Of a DNA stretch of 64,000 nt, positions 1 through 8,889 are shown one piece after another. Made by a program: the position numbers and the translations under genes. Origin of the DNA: an uncultured Alphaproteobacteria bacterium (GTDB lineage: Bacteria > Pseudomonadota > Alphaproteobacteria > Rhodobacterales > Rhodobacteraceae). The DNA is taken from contig CAKMYZ010000012.1 in NCBI GenBank assembly GCA_929200255.1, positions 53,672-117,671 of the forward strand, read 5' to 3'. The first letter of the stretch is position 1; every line of letters starts with the position of its first letter. Under the pieces are notes generated by a model. The model was not told the DNA's origin. It searched no databases and worked only from the letters and a program-made list of their open reading frames with translations.

Positions 1-862
1 AAAGGTGCAACTCACGATGGGGCGTCACAATTGCGCGCATGCCAAGGACGCCCATCAAACCAAACGGTACGGCCAAAGCGGCGACCGCGACCAAGATGGC
101 CGTCCGGATGAGCGATTGGCCAATCGTCCTGATGGCTTGCGCATCAGAATCTGCCAGCAAGGAAAAGGTTGTTCCAGGCACTTCCATTGCGACCGGTAGT
201 GTCTGAACGGGTGTCCATTTTTGCTGGTTTGCCAACTGAAATTGGGTGACCAGTCGCGTCACGGGGGCATCGCCATCCGCGCGCAGGACGTTCGTCAGAT
301 CGACGACAGTTTCTGCGGTCAGTATGCCTTCTGTGATCCCGGCGCGTTGGACCGGCATGGACACCAGAAAATGTGCGCTGTGCGGTGCATCTCCCGGTCT
401 GTAGCTAATGCGCGGCGCAGGTGATCGCGCACCGGATACCCAATCGCTGAGGCCCTCGACATACTCGATAGGAAGATATCGATCGGTTTGGTTCAACGTG
501 TCCGGATCTCTGATCGACAGAAGTGGGCGGCCTTTGTAGTCAAAAAGCGCTGCGGACCGGAACCTCGGGTTGGCCAGGATGGCGTCCTCGGCACGCAGAG
601 AGGTTGTGGTTTCCCCAAGGGTATAATTCTGAACGTCGGGGTTGTTAGCCAAAATCCGGACATCCAGTACCAGCTCATCCAGGATGTCACGCAGGATACC
701 GCTTTTGGTTGCAAGATGCGATCGTTTGGCATCCGCCTGCATGGTTTCGAGCGCTGGCGCGGATGCAAAGTGGACGGCAGCGGCCACGGCCAGAATCGCG
801 GCGCCATAACCCAGCGCGATCAGCGACAGGTAGCGGAAAGTAACACTGGTTTCCTCTCTCAT
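1..862 (-). CDS. Membrane-anchored sensor protein, N-terminal part (runs off left edge)
   Basis: An open frame starts at 862 and runs to base 1 without a stop, so only the first 287 residues are visible. They show a membrane segment at about residues 11-33, an extracytoplasmic region of about 220 residues, and a second membrane segment at about 254-278. This is the usual topology of a sensor histidine kinase, a GGDEF/EAL protein or a chemoreceptor; the output domain lies outside the window, so the class is unknown. Its ATG overlaps the stop of the upstream periplasmic binding protein gene in the form TGATG, which suggests translational coupling. I infer that the periplasmic loop may read out the state of that binding protein. 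Translated by hand from the reverse strand. Confidence 0.72.
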   Translation of the reverse strand, partial: MREETSVTFRYLSLIALGYGAAILAVAAAVHFASAPALETMQADAKRSHLATKSGILRDILDELVLDVRILANNPDVQNYTLGETTTSLRAEDAILANPRFRSAALFDYKGRPLLSIRDPDTLNQTDRYLPIEYVEGLSDWVSGARSPAPRISYRPGDAPHSAHFLVSMPVQRAGITEGILTAETVVDLTNVLRADGDAPVTRLVTQFQLANQQKWTPVQTLPVAMEVPGTTFSLLADSDAQAIRTIGQSLIRTAILVAVAALAVPFGLMGVLGMRAIVTPHRELHL

Positions 863-2133
863 CAGTCGCGGCCCAGATCGTGATAAAGTCGCGCGTCATC
901 CAGCTGATCTGACGGCGCCGGATCATGATCACGAAAAACCGGCTCAAGATTTCCGTTTCGCGCCACCCGCGTCATACACAGATCTTCGCGGCCCAGCGCC
1001 TCGTGCCCGTCTGGGGTCTGCGACGTCACCGGCTGGAAAGGGTGCCGGTAGTCGGTAATCAAGCCTTGATATGTGCCTTCAAGGTTATGAAGTGCGCGGC
1101 GCAATGCGTTGCGTTGTGCGTCGATGCCCTGATCCCACTGTGCGTCCAATTGTGCGCGGTCAAGTGCAAGCAGGAACAGCCGCCCAAGATCAAACGCGTG
1201 GTAGAACCCGTGAGGCGCCGGATGCTCGCGCGGATGCATCGTTTCGGGGGCGTGACGCTCTGCGGTGGCATGATATATGCTTCGGGCCGCATATTGGTGA
1301 AGGCCGCATGTGCCCAGGATCTCCAAATCTGTCGCCATGATACTGTCGAAGTCGACATGCTCTGTAATACGGCCTCCAAGAATTCCCCAATGACTGATGA
1401 TCTTTGGTGGCGTGTCGGCTTTGGCGAGATGTGCGATGATGGTCGACGTCAGCTCGAACCCGGCAACAAGAACGACGCAATCTGCCCGAGATTGCACGAT
1501 CCTCTCAGCGGCATCAGTCACGGTGCGTTCACCGGCAGTGTTGTGTAAAACAAGCGCCTCTGACAGTACCTGGGCACGCGCATCTGCTGCGTTCTGCAGT
1601 TCTGACATATTATACCGGCCCCAAGGGTTATCCACTGCGATGGCGGCCGGTCTCTGGCACCCGCGTTCCAGCGCGACAGAGTACAGATGATCAGCCGCTT
1701 TTCGGTCATCAACTGACAGGCGGAAAACCCAATTCTGATTACCATCCGCACCCCGGGTCAGCGGCCCCGCCGCTGACCACGGCAAGAGTAATGGCATGCC
1801 GCTGTTGTTGATCTGCTCAAGATTGACGAGATAGTGCGGTGAATGCATGCCCCCAAACACGGCAATTGCGTTCGGGTCGTTTCGCGCCGCAGCAAGCGTG
1901 TCATTTGAACGACGCGCATTGGCGCGATTATCGATTGTGATTACGCGCACATTTGCGGTGTTGGGGTGGCTGCTGATTGCAGCTAAAAGACCGGCCTCTA
2001 TCGCCTCGGCTGGGTGCTGGGTCAGCGTGTAGTCTGCGTCAATATAGACAGTTACCTGATCTTGCGACGATGCGATGCCGGGTAGCACCAACGCCAGACA
2101 GAGCATAAGTGGCTTGAGAGAAAACTTGACCAT
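862..2133 (-). CDS. Type 1 periplasmic substrate-binding protein (LivJ-like)
   Basis: The 423-residue protein starts with a clear signal peptide (basic MVKFSLK, hydrophobic core, likely cleavage near residues 22-24 before QDQ). The mature part has the Rossmann-like look of type 1 periplasmic binding proteins used by branched-chain amino acid and amide ABC transporters: an early VTVYIDADYTL strand, an AVFGGMHSPH segment of the kind that contacts ligand, and alternating helix-strand blocks. No permease or ATPase gene is adjacent. Instead the next gene on the same strand, overlapping by one base, is a two-membrane-segment sensor. That context argues for a signalling rather than a transport role, which is inference. 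The ligand is unknown. Confidence 0.8.
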   Translation of the reverse strand: MVKFSLKPLMLCLALVLPGIASSQDQVTVYIDADYTLTQHPAEAIEAGLLAAISSHPNTANVRVITIDNRANARRSNDTLAAARNDPNAIAVFGGMHSPHYLVNLEQINNSGMPLLLPWSAAGPLTRGADGNQNWVFRLSVDDRKAADHLYSVALERGCQRPAAIAVDNPWGRYNMSELQNAADARAQVLSEALVLHNTAGERTVTDAAERIVQSRADCVVLVAGFELTSTIIAHLAKADTPPKIISHWGILGGRITEHVDFDSIMATDLEILGTCGLHQYAARSIYHATAERHAPETMHPREHPAPHGFYHAFDLGRLFLLALDRAQLDAQWDQGIDAQRNALRRALHNLEGTYQGLITDYRHPFQPVTSQTPDGHEALGREDLCMTRVARNGNLEPVFRDHDPAPSDQLDDARLYHDLGRD

Positions 2134-2518
2134 TTGAAACCCTCTGCGTGTGCGTAACTCGCGTTTTAGAAGGCAATGATTTTCAACGCCCTAAAGAGCA
2201 CCGCAGGAAATGCGAAAAACTTGAAAGATTTATTAACGACGATCAGAATTCGTTCGGTCAGCGTCCAGTCTGTAGATTTGAAGCGCCGTTCCAACAGGCA
2301 TCTTTTGCGCTTTGAATGTTGCCGCGACGCTTACACAGAAATTCAGCCAAACCTGAACGTGGCATATGCGCGGGGCTATTGTTTAGCTGTTGTTCCGATG
2401 GTCTTGGCGCATTTCAAGTCCTATGCAGAAAGATTGCCGCGACCTGTTCATCTTTGTCGTAGACGGAATTTTATCGGGCAAACAACAGGATAACATCACG
2501 TTCTGGGTAAATCTGTGC
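2134..2518. other. Intergenic stretch without a recognisable gene
   Basis: This 385-base stretch lies upstream of the binding-protein gene and downstream of hrpB. It is somewhat richer in A and T than the flanking genes. It should carry the promoter of the binding-protein gene, but I could not point to a convincing -35/-10 pair. An open frame at 2176-2493 (+) has no family resemblance and atypical composition, so I do not call it a gene. Confidence 0.5.
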
Positions 2519-4924
2519 TCATGTGCCGCGTGGTTTGGCGCGCAATGTGGGATCGGCCAGGGTGGGGTCTTCCGGCCAGGGGTGGCGCGGATAGCGCCCG
2601 CGCATGTCGCGGCGAACGTCGGCATAGGAGCTCGCCCAGAACCCGACAATGTCCTGCGTGACCTGGACGGGCTTTTGTCCAGGCGACAACAGCGTGACCC
2701 GCAATGGGGTCTTTCCGACCTGCGGATGCGTCGTGACGCCGAACATCTCTTGCAGGCGCAGTGTGATGGCAGGTGCTTCTCCCGCATAATCGATGGGGAT
2801 TTTGCGCCCCAGCGGTGTGTCAAAATGCGCTGGCGCGGCGCGGTCGAGCCGTTGCATCTGATCCCAATCCAGCATGGCGCGCAGGGCGGGCAGCAGATCA
2901 AATCGCTTCCAATCTTCCGCGGAGCGCACGCCGGACAAATGCGGCAAAAGCCAATCCTCCAGGTGATCAAGCAGGGTGGCGTCATCCATCGCGGGCAGAT
3001 CGTCGACCAAGGCCACCCGGGCCCGGAACCGCGCGGCTGCATCCGATGGGTGCAAGCCCAGCTGGCGTACCCCCTCCAACATCGCCTGTGCAACCGCATC
3101 AGACGGTGCGTCGGACCAGGCCCGGTCATCCAGCACCAACGCGCCGAAACATTCCTGTCGGCGGGTCAGCACGCGACGTTCGCGTTTGGACCATGTGCAA
3201 AGTTCGGTCCAGACAATGTCACCCTGGAAGGTGTCGCGCAGTTCCGCCTCGGTGATTGAGGCCGCCTGCCTGATGCGGGCCTCGCGAGTGTCGCCATCCA
3301 GATCGGTCGCCACCAGCAAACGGGTACCGGCAAGCGGGTCGGCGGCATCCAGATAGGCACCCTTGCCACCAGAAAGCACGTATCGCGGGTCATCACCTTT
3401 GCGGCGCAGCCCGATGCGGTCGGGATAGGCAAGCGCTGCTTGCTGGCCCAGGCTCAGCCGTGGCTGGTCCTTCAATCCACGGGCCAATCGCGGCACCTCG
3501 GCCTTGATCTGGGCCACAGCGCCGGGATGCGGCTGTCCGGGGCCATCATAGTGTTTTTGAAGCACAGCCAGCCGGAGTGATAGATCAACCGGGGCACCGC
3601 GCAACGGGTCGCGCGCGGCCAGCAGGGCGGCCAGCGGGGCCGCCTGTTTGCCAGCCTTGTGCAGCATATGGGCAAGGCGCGGATGCAACGGCAATCTGGC
3701 CAAAGCGCGACCGTGATCGGTGATCCGACCTGCGACGTCCAACCCACCAAGGCTCCGTAGTAATGCGCGGGCCTTGGCCAAGGCGCCTTCGGGCGGTGGT
3801 GTGAGGAAGGCCAGATCATCGCTGCCCCATGCGGCCATTTCCAGCGCAAGGCCGGACAGGTCGGTGGCTTCAATTTCGGCAGGGGCGAAGGCGGGCAATG
3901 CGCCATGCTCGCCCTTGGTCCACAGACAAAAGGCATCGCCCGGTGCCACCCGGCCCGCGCGCCCGGCGCGCTGTGTGGCCTCGGCCTTGCTAACCTTTTC
4001 GGTCACCAGCCGGGACATGCCGGACGCGGGATCAAAGCGGGCGCGACGGGCGCGGCCTGCGTCCACGACGACACGGATATCCTCGATGGTCAGCGAGGTT
4101 TCCGCGATGGAGGTCGACAGGACGATTTTGCGGCCGGATGTGACCGGGGCGATGGCCTTGCGCTGTTCGGCAAAGGGCAGGGCGCCATAAAGCGGGCGGA
4201 TCTGGCATGCATCGGGCAGGCGCCCGGCCAGATGTGTCGCGACACGCCTGATTTCACCTTCCCCTGGAAGGAAAACCAGCACGCCTCCGCTGGTCCGGGC
4301 CACGGCATCGACGATCAGATCGGCGGTTGCGGCCTCAAGCCGGGTGCCTTTCGGCAGATTGCGGTCCAGACAATGGGTGGTGACAGGAAAGGCACGGCCT
4401 TTGGAGGTGATGACAGGGGCATTTTCAAGCATGGCGGCAACCGGGGCGGCATCCAGCGTGGCGGACATGACCAGCGTGATCAGATCAGGGCGCAGCACGG
4501 CGCGGCATTCCCACACAAGGGCAAGGCCCAGATCAGCGTTCAGGGATCGTTCGTGAAATTCGTCAAAGATCACAGCGCCGATACCCGTGAGGGCCGGGTC
4601 GGTCTGGATCATGCGGGTCAATATGCCCTCGGTGACCACCTCAATGCGGTTACCCGCTTTGTTGTCACCCCGCATGCGGTAGCCGACGGTCAGCCCCGGT
4701 TCTTCGCCCAGACCTTCAGCCAGACGTTCGGCTGCCGCGCGCGCAGCAAGGCGGCGGGGCTCCAGCATGATGATTTTGCCGGGGGTGAGATCGGCATCCA
4801 GCATGGCCAGCGGAACGCGGGTGGTCTTGCCCGCGCCCGGTGGGGCCTGCAAGACGGCGCGGCCCTGCGATGTAAGGGCTGCTATCAGGTCAGGCAGGGC
4901 TGGATCGATGGGCAGAGCGGTCAT
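2519..4924 (-). CDS. hrpB: ATP-dependent helicase HrpB
   Basis: An 801-residue DEAH-type superfamily 2 RNA helicase, the usual length for HrpB. Motifs in order: Walker A GAGKTT near residues 30-35, motif II DEFH at about 121-124 (DEFH rather than DEAH is typical of HrpB), an SAT motif III, TSIAETSLT and QRAGRAGR in the second RecA-like domain, then a long helicase-associated region and the HrpB C-terminal domain. HrpB is expected to be a cytoplasmic RNA helicase; its physiological substrate is poorly defined. It stands alone, with about 190 bases to the next gene on each coding side. Confidence 0.95.
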   Translation of the reverse strand: MTALPIDPALPDLIAALTSQGRAVLQAPPGAGKTTRVPLAMLDADLTPGKIIMLEPRRLAARAAAERLAEGLGEEPGLTVGYRMRGDNKAGNRIEVVTEGILTRMIQTDPALTGIGAVIFDEFHERSLNADLGLALVWECRAVLRPDLITLVMSATLDAAPVAAMLENAPVITSKGRAFPVTTHCLDRNLPKGTRLEAATADLIVDAVARTSGGVLVFLPGEGEIRRVATHLAGRLPDACQIRPLYGALPFAEQRKAIAPVTSGRKIVLSTSIAETSLTIEDIRVVVDAGRARRARFDPASGMSRLVTEKVSKAEATQRAGRAGRVAPGDAFCLWTKGEHGALPAFAPAEIEATDLSGLALEMAAWGSDDLAFLTPPPEGALAKARALLRSLGGLDVAGRITDHGRALARLPLHPRLAHMLHKAGKQAAPLAALLAARDPLRGAPVDLSLRLAVLQKHYDGPGQPHPGAVAQIKAEVPRLARGLKDQPRLSLGQQAALAYPDRIGLRRKGDDPRYVLSGGKGAYLDAADPLAGTRLLVATDLDGDTREARIRQAASITEAELRDTFQGDIVWTELCTWSKRERRVLTRRQECFGALVLDDRAWSDAPSDAVAQAMLEGVRQLGLHPSDAAARFRARVALVDDLPAMDDATLLDHLEDWLLPHLSGVRSAEDWKRFDLLPALRAMLDWDQMQRLDRAAPAHFDTPLGRKIPIDYAGEAPAITLRLQEMFGVTTHPQVGKTPLRVTLLSPGQKPVQVTQDIVGFWASSYADVRRDMRGRYPRHPWPEDPTLADPTLRAKPRGT

Positions 4925-5115
4925 GGCTGATCATTGCCATAAGGTGGGTCAAGACACCACCTTACAGGCGGCCCCGGATGGTTGCCTATTGATCGTCAGG
5001 TGATCTCTGCCTCTGGACTTTACCCCCTATGAGGGATCAATCCTTCTTGCGGGATACAGCGAAAACATGGGAACGGCCCAAAGGTGTGGAGACTGTGTAC
5101 CGCGAGAGCGTCCGT

Positions 5116-5742
5116 CTATTGACTCAATATCCGGACACCGAGCGCACCCAGTAAGAGACCCGCGACGCGATCAACGACCTTTGAGACCTTGGCATAGGGT
5201 TCCCGGACACGTCTGATCGAAAACATGGTAGCAACCAAGCTGTACCAGATAAATTCATTCAAGAAGATGATCGTCAAAACCCAGGCCAGCAGCAAGGGTG
5301 AGGGGGACTGAGGGAGAAGCGTTGTCAGTATCGATCCCATGAAAATCACAACCTTTGGGTTCGAAAGCTGGATCGCGAGCCCTTTGTTAAAGGCTTCCAG
5401 ACTTGTCACCGCAACGGCCCCTTGGCTTCCGACTGCATCAACAATGCCATCGCTTCGAAGTAGTTTGGACGCGAGGAAGATTAAGTAAAGCGCGCCGGCC
5501 GTCTTTACGATGACATACACCCATGGCAGGGCCGTAAAGAGAATGCCCAACCCAAAGATTGCCGCAAACGCCCAGATAATCGAGCCGACGCCGAAACCGA
5601 GCGCATTGGCAACACCGGCGCGCCGCGATACGGAAATTGACGTCTGAGTGACGATGATGAGGCTTGGACCTGGGCTGACGACTGCAAGTAGATGAAACAG
5701 CCAGAAGCCACCCAAAACCGCTACGATGCTAAGATCATCCAA
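5116..5742 (-). CDS. LysE/RhtB family amino acid exporter
   Basis: A 208-residue integral membrane protein with about six hydrophobic segments, the normal size for LysE/RhtB exporters. The family signature near the N terminus is visible: VSPGPSLIIVTQ in the first loop, followed by a glycine-rich GVANALGFGVGS segment. These proteins export amino acids or related small molecules by proton antiport. Substrate cannot be predicted. It is isolated, with no LysG-type regulator next to it. Confidence 0.85.
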   Translation of the reverse strand: MDDLSIVAVLGGFWLFHLLAVVSPGPSLIIVTQTSISVSRRAGVANALGFGVGSIIWAFAAIFGLGILFTALPWVYVIVKTAGALYLIFLASKLLRSDGIVDAVGSQGAVAVTSLEAFNKGLAIQLSNPKVVIFMGSILTTLLPQSPSPLLLAWVLTIIFLNEFIWYSLVATMFSIRRVREPYAKVSKVVDRVAGLLLGALGVRILSQ

Positions 5743-6068
5743 ACCGAAACCTATGCGTTATTCAATCTGAAGATTGCACCTGATGAACCAAAGTGTCCAC
5801 TGCCTGATGCAGTGATTGTTGGCGACAGATCGAACCGCAGCTATGGGTCTTGCTTGCTGGGGCAGTTATGTCCATCAGTGGGTATGATGCGGCCGATCTG
5901 ACGACCGCGATTGGCCGCGCTGTCCAATTTTTCGGATCCCAGTGCGTACCCTTTCTTGAAGGAGTGAGCACATGGGGCCGCATCTGTTCGCAGGCATGGC
6001 TCAACTGACAGAAAATGGCAGTTGATCTGGATTAAGTCAGTTTCGTCAACCAATCGAGGAGATGAGAC
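5743..6068. other. Intergenic stretch without a recognisable gene
   Basis: This 326-base stretch separates the divergent LysE-type gene and the monooxygenase-fold gene. It must hold both promoters. On the plus strand, an open stretch of about 50 codons ending near 6010 (residues such as SGYDAADLTTAIGRAVQ) reads like coding sequence but has no convincing start and no family I recognise; it may be a gene fragment. A ribosome binding site GAGGAGA sits just before 6069. Confidence 0.4.
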
Positions 6069-6374
6069 ATGACCAAACACACAATCGAAACTGTGACTTT
6101 CAAGCTGATCGACGGCATTAGCCGAGAGGATTTTGCCAGGGATGCCGAAGCGATTACCGATTTTGCCCGCAAGCAGCCCGGCTTTGTTTCGCGGCGCCTG
6201 TCGTGCAGCGATGATGGGCTGTGGATCGAGCATGTCGAATGGGAAACGCTTGACGCGGCCAAAGCGGCAGCTGCCCAGATTGGAAAAGAGCCCACCCTTG
6301 CCGCGTGTATGAAAGCCATCGACGGACCAAGCGTTGTCTTGCATCATACCACCCTTGAAATCAGCGTGAACTAA
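6069..6374 (+). CDS. Small dimeric alpha/beta-barrel (ABM-like) protein
   Basis: A 101-residue cytoplasmic protein with the strand-helix-strand pattern of the antibiotic biosynthesis monooxygenase (ABM) fold: an opening TIETVTFKL strand, then an acidic helix, FARKQPGFVSRRL, and a central LWIEHVEWE strand. This fold also covers heme-degrading and stress proteins, so enzymatic activity is not assured. A strong GAGGAGA ribosome binding site precedes the ATG. It ends 9 bases before a WYL-domain regulator on the same strand and probably forms a two-gene operon with it. Confidence 0.7.
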   Translation: MTKHTIETVTFKLIDGISREDFARDAEAITDFARKQPGFVSRRLSCSDDGLWIEHVEWETLDAAKAAAAQIGKEPTLAACMKAIDGPSVVLHHTTLEISVN

Positions 6375-6383
6375 GGAGGCAAA

Positions 6384-7088
6384 ATGCGCCGGAGCGACCG
6401 TCTTTCGGAGATCATTGAAATCGTCCAGGATGGTCGCTTGCATCTTGCCCGCGACATTGCGGATCGCCTAGAGGTTTCGGTGCGCACCATCTATCGGGAT
6501 TTTGACACGTTGGTCGCGTCCGGTATCCCGATAGATGGTGAACGCGGTGTGGGGTATATGCTACGTGAGCCTGTATTCCTCCCACCGATGAATCTTTCTC
6601 TGGCAGAGCTGGAGGCCCTACATCTGGGCATGGCCATTGTTTCAGAAGCCGCTGACAACGATTTGCAAACGGCAGCGGCATCTCTCACCTCAAAAATCAA
6701 CAAAGTGGCGACGGCCAATGGCAAGATCCCCAAGAATTGGGGTTTTGGGGTTTACCCCTTCGCGCAGGCGAAGATCGGCTTTGAGCATATGCCACGTATC
6801 CGTGCGGCGATCCGTAGTAAAGAAAAGCTAAAAATCGCATATCATTCCTTGGACGATCAACCCTCAACGAGAGTGGTCTGGCCACTACAAAATGCGTATT
6901 GGGGCCGCGTCTGGACCATGGCATGCTGGTGCGAAAAGCGAAACGACTTCAGGTCATTTCGCATTGACCGTATCACCGACTGCCATCGGACTGGCACTTA
7001 CTTTGACGACGAAGACGGCCAACTATTTGCCAGATACCTCGACAAGGTGGACGCTGAAATGGCAGAGAATGCCAACCGGGTGCCTTAG
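6384..7088 (+). CDS. YafY-type HTH/WYL transcriptional regulator
   Basis: A 234-residue regulator. Residues 1-60 form a DeoR-like winged helix (RRSDRLSEIIEIVQ, then VSVRTIYRDFDTL as the recognition helix). Residues about 140-205 carry the WYL ligand-binding domain, with LKIAYHS, a conserved VVWPL turn and a FRSFRIDRI end. WYL proteins sense small ligands or nucleic acid and often control the adjacent gene, here the ABM-like protein 9 bases upstream. The ATG has an AAGGAGG site 5 bases before it. The stop codon directly abuts the left end of a decayed IS element, so the last few residues may have been altered by the insertion. Confidence 0.85.
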   Translation: MRRSDRLSEIIEIVQDGRLHLARDIADRLEVSVRTIYRDFDTLVASGIPIDGERGVGYMLREPVFLPPMNLSLAELEALHLGMAIVSEAADNDLQTAAASLTSKINKVATANGKIPKNWGFGVYPFAQAKIGFEHMPRIRAAIRSKEKLKIAYHSLDDQPSTRVVWPLQNAYWGRVWTMACWCEKRNDFRSFRIDRITDCHRTGTYFDDEDGQLFARYLDKVDAEMAENANRVP

Positions 7089-7762
7089 GGTCAGGACCCA
7101 TTGATTTCCGCTTGATGGCATGATCCGCGGGTCGAAACTCGCGCAGTGATATGAGCGAACCTGTATTGGCCAACGGGCGCGCTGATGGCGCGCCCTTCCC
7201 CATACTTCCCTAAGTCCCATGGCAAATCACGCGCGGATGATCCGCCTGTGCTGAGCGGCATTATATTCATCAACTACAATGGCTTACGCTGGCGCGGCGC
7301 CTCAACGATTATGGTCCGCACAACACGCTGTATAACCGTTGGCAACGACGGAGCAACAAGGGCATCTTCGGACCGATGATAATGGGACTGGCGGTCGATC
7401 ACGGTAAAGAGAAGACCGTGATGATCGATGCGACTTGTCTCAAGGCCCATCGGACAGCATGGGATCAAAAGGGAAGGGCGCGAACGTCACCAACGGCGGC
7501 CTATCCGCTTCTTCGTCACTGCCGGGTACGTATGCCTATATCGGAGCAAGGGTGCTGCTGATCAGCTTGCCTAATGTTGACTGCTACTCGGTGATCGTGG
7601 CTATGATGCAGACTAATTCAGAGAAACCCTGTAAGGCACCGGCATACGGTCATGCATTCCCCGCAGAAAGTTCCTGTCCAAAGCTGTGCGATATGACAAG
7701 TGCAGTTACAAAGGCCGTCCTCTCCGCCATCGTCATCCATTGATGATGGGGTTTGTACCTAG
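7088..7762 (+). mobile_element. Decayed IS5-family insertion sequence
   Basis: The left end reads GGGTCAGGACCC directly after the yafY-type stop codon. The right end, GGGGTTTGTACCTAG at 7748-7762, is a degenerate inverted copy of the left end with its flank. Both ends are flanked by YTAR-like bases (TTAG and CTAG), the target type of the IS5 group. The interior carries a broken transposase. At about 675 bases it is shorter than a full element of roughly 800-870 bases, in line with an internal deletion. Confidence 0.7.
7151..7745 (+). pseudogene. IS5-family transposase remnant
   Basis: Fragments of an IS5-type DDE transposase can be read in several frames. From 7151 comes a start with a one-base insertion, then YFPKSHGKSRADD and IIFINYNGLRWRGAS; after a frameshift come GPHNTLYNRW and the first catalytic region MIDATCLKAHRTA; then RPIRFFVTAG; then YIGARVLLISLPNVD; then LLGDRGYDAD with the second catalytic aspartate, followed by stop codons where Trp and a later residue are expected. 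About 25 residues are missing between the KAHRTA and RPIRFF blocks, and the C-terminal catalytic glutamate region is scrambled. It cannot make an active enzyme. Family motifs were recognised from memory, without a database search. Confidence 0.8.
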
Positions 7763-7812
7763 GCAATCCTGCGCGCTTCGGCTAAGCGTTGAAAAAAACA
7801 CAAAGGCTTCAT

Positions 7813-8301
7813 ATGTTTCAGCCGAACCAAGACGATATCTATGCCACCGTGCAGGCATCACAAGGGCGGCGCTGGTTTGCTTATGGCGTTTTGTTTTTGC
7901 TTGGGGCCTTGGTGATCTACACCACGCTGACCCAACCACCGGCCCTGCACTGGATGGTGTTTATGCTGGTTTTTGGCGTCGCGATGCTCTGGTTAGCCGA
8001 AAGACTGCGGCGTGCCACGACGCAGGTGATTACGCTGACAGAAACAGAGCTGCGGGATAGTTCGGGAGTGGTCCTGGCTAAGATTGCCGACATTGCAACC
8101 GTTTCACGTGGTGCCTTTGCACTGAAACCGTCAAATGGGTTTACGCTTGTTTTGAAAGGCAAGATGCCCCGTGCCTGGGCACCGGGGCTTTGGTGGCGCA
8201 TCGGACGCCGTGTTGGGGTAGGAGGTGTGACGGCCGCCGGTCAATCAAGATTTATGGCCGAGCAGATTGCGTTGCGGCTGGAGGCGTCAAAGAGGCGCTA
8301 G
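7813..8301 (+). CDS. Hypothetical two-helix membrane protein
   Basis: A 162-residue protein with two adjacent membrane segments at about residues 22-65 (FAYGVLFLLGALVIY and a second helix around LHWMVFMLVFGVAMLWL), followed by a cytoplasmic domain with strands such as VITLTETEL and FTLVLKGK. The layout resembles small bacterial PH-like membrane proteins, but I recognise no named family. I chose the ATG at 7813; a TTG at 7789 is possible but less likely. The gene begins 50 bases after the IS remnant. Its stop overlaps the stop of the convergent TadE-like gene in the four bases CTAG. Confidence 0.6.
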   Translation: MFQPNQDDIYATVQASQGRRWFAYGVLFLLGALVIYTTLTQPPALHWMVFMLVFGVAMLWLAERLRRATTQVITLTETELRDSSGVVLAKIADIATVSRGAFALKPSNGFTLVLKGKMPRAWAPGLWWRIGRRVGVGGVTAAGQSRFMAEQIALRLEASKRR

Positions 8302-8882
8302 CATCTCTTCGTATTATCGCCTCGCAAGAAGCATAGCTTTCCGGGGCGCGGGCGAATGACAATAAATGTCTGAAACGTCACATCATCAAGATCGGTGCTG
8401 GTAAATGGGCCAAGCCCGATGGAAAATGGTGCGTCATATTCTGTCCGGGTCTGTAGTAAGATGGCGCGGTCATCATCTGCAAGGGCAGGAAGCCTGCCCG
8501 CAGCCTGCAACTCGTTGAGGTTGGTGTTGTTGTAATTCGGCGCCATGCCTCGGTTCTTCGACCAGATGCGGCGGTAAGAGTCGTTGCTTTCACGGTAGGT
8601 GTAGACCGTAATGCGATAATCAGGGTTGGCTTCTTCGTAGGTTAGTTCGCGCAGGATGTTCCGCGTAGTGTTAAGATACGAGGCGTCGATATCCCCCGTT
8701 TCACGGCTGAGCATATCCGCGATGGTTAGTGCTGCACGGTTGCTGTTCGATTCCACGCGGAAGAGGTCGAAGTAAACATATGTCGACAGCAAGGCCCATA
8801 CCAGTATAGGTGTAACCAACAAAAGCTCGATTGACATTGAGCCGTTTTGATCATCCCGAAATTTGCGTAAGTAATTCAGCAT
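8298..8882 (-). CDS. TadE-like pilus assembly protein (first copy)
   Basis: A 194-residue protein with the TadE signature: a short cytoplasmic head, then GSMSIELLLVTPI leading into one membrane helix (about residues 17-40), and a secreted C-terminal domain. TadE-family pseudopilins work with the Tad/Flp type IVc pilus machinery. The start at 8882 is set by a GAGGTGG ribosome binding site that lies inside the end of the upstream gene. It is the last gene of a three-gene unit with another TadE-like protein and a VWA protein. The C terminus holds two cysteines close together that may form a disulfide. Confidence 0.75.
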   Translation of the reverse strand: MLNYLRKFRDDQNGSMSIELLLVTPILVWALLSTYVYFDLFRVESNSNRAALTIADMLSRETGDIDASYLNTTRNILRELTYEEANPDYRITVYTYRESNDSYRRIWSKNRGMAPNYNNTNLNELQAAGRLPALADDDRAILLQTRTEYDAPFSIGLGPFTSTDLDDVTFQTFIVIRPRPGKLCFLRGDNTKRC

Positions 8883-8889
8883 CACGCTT

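Noticed and set aside
2176..2493. 105-codon open frame between the binding-protein gene and hrpB
   Set aside because: No ribosome binding site, no family resemblance, and amino acid composition unlike the neighbours.
2390..3259. Long plus-strand open frame opposite hrpB
   Set aside because: It lies wholly within the strongly supported hrpB gene and has no protein-like motifs; it reflects high GC content.
5762..6004. 80-codon minus-strand frame upstream of the LysE-type gene
   Set aside because: Low-quality composition, no start signal; probably not coding.
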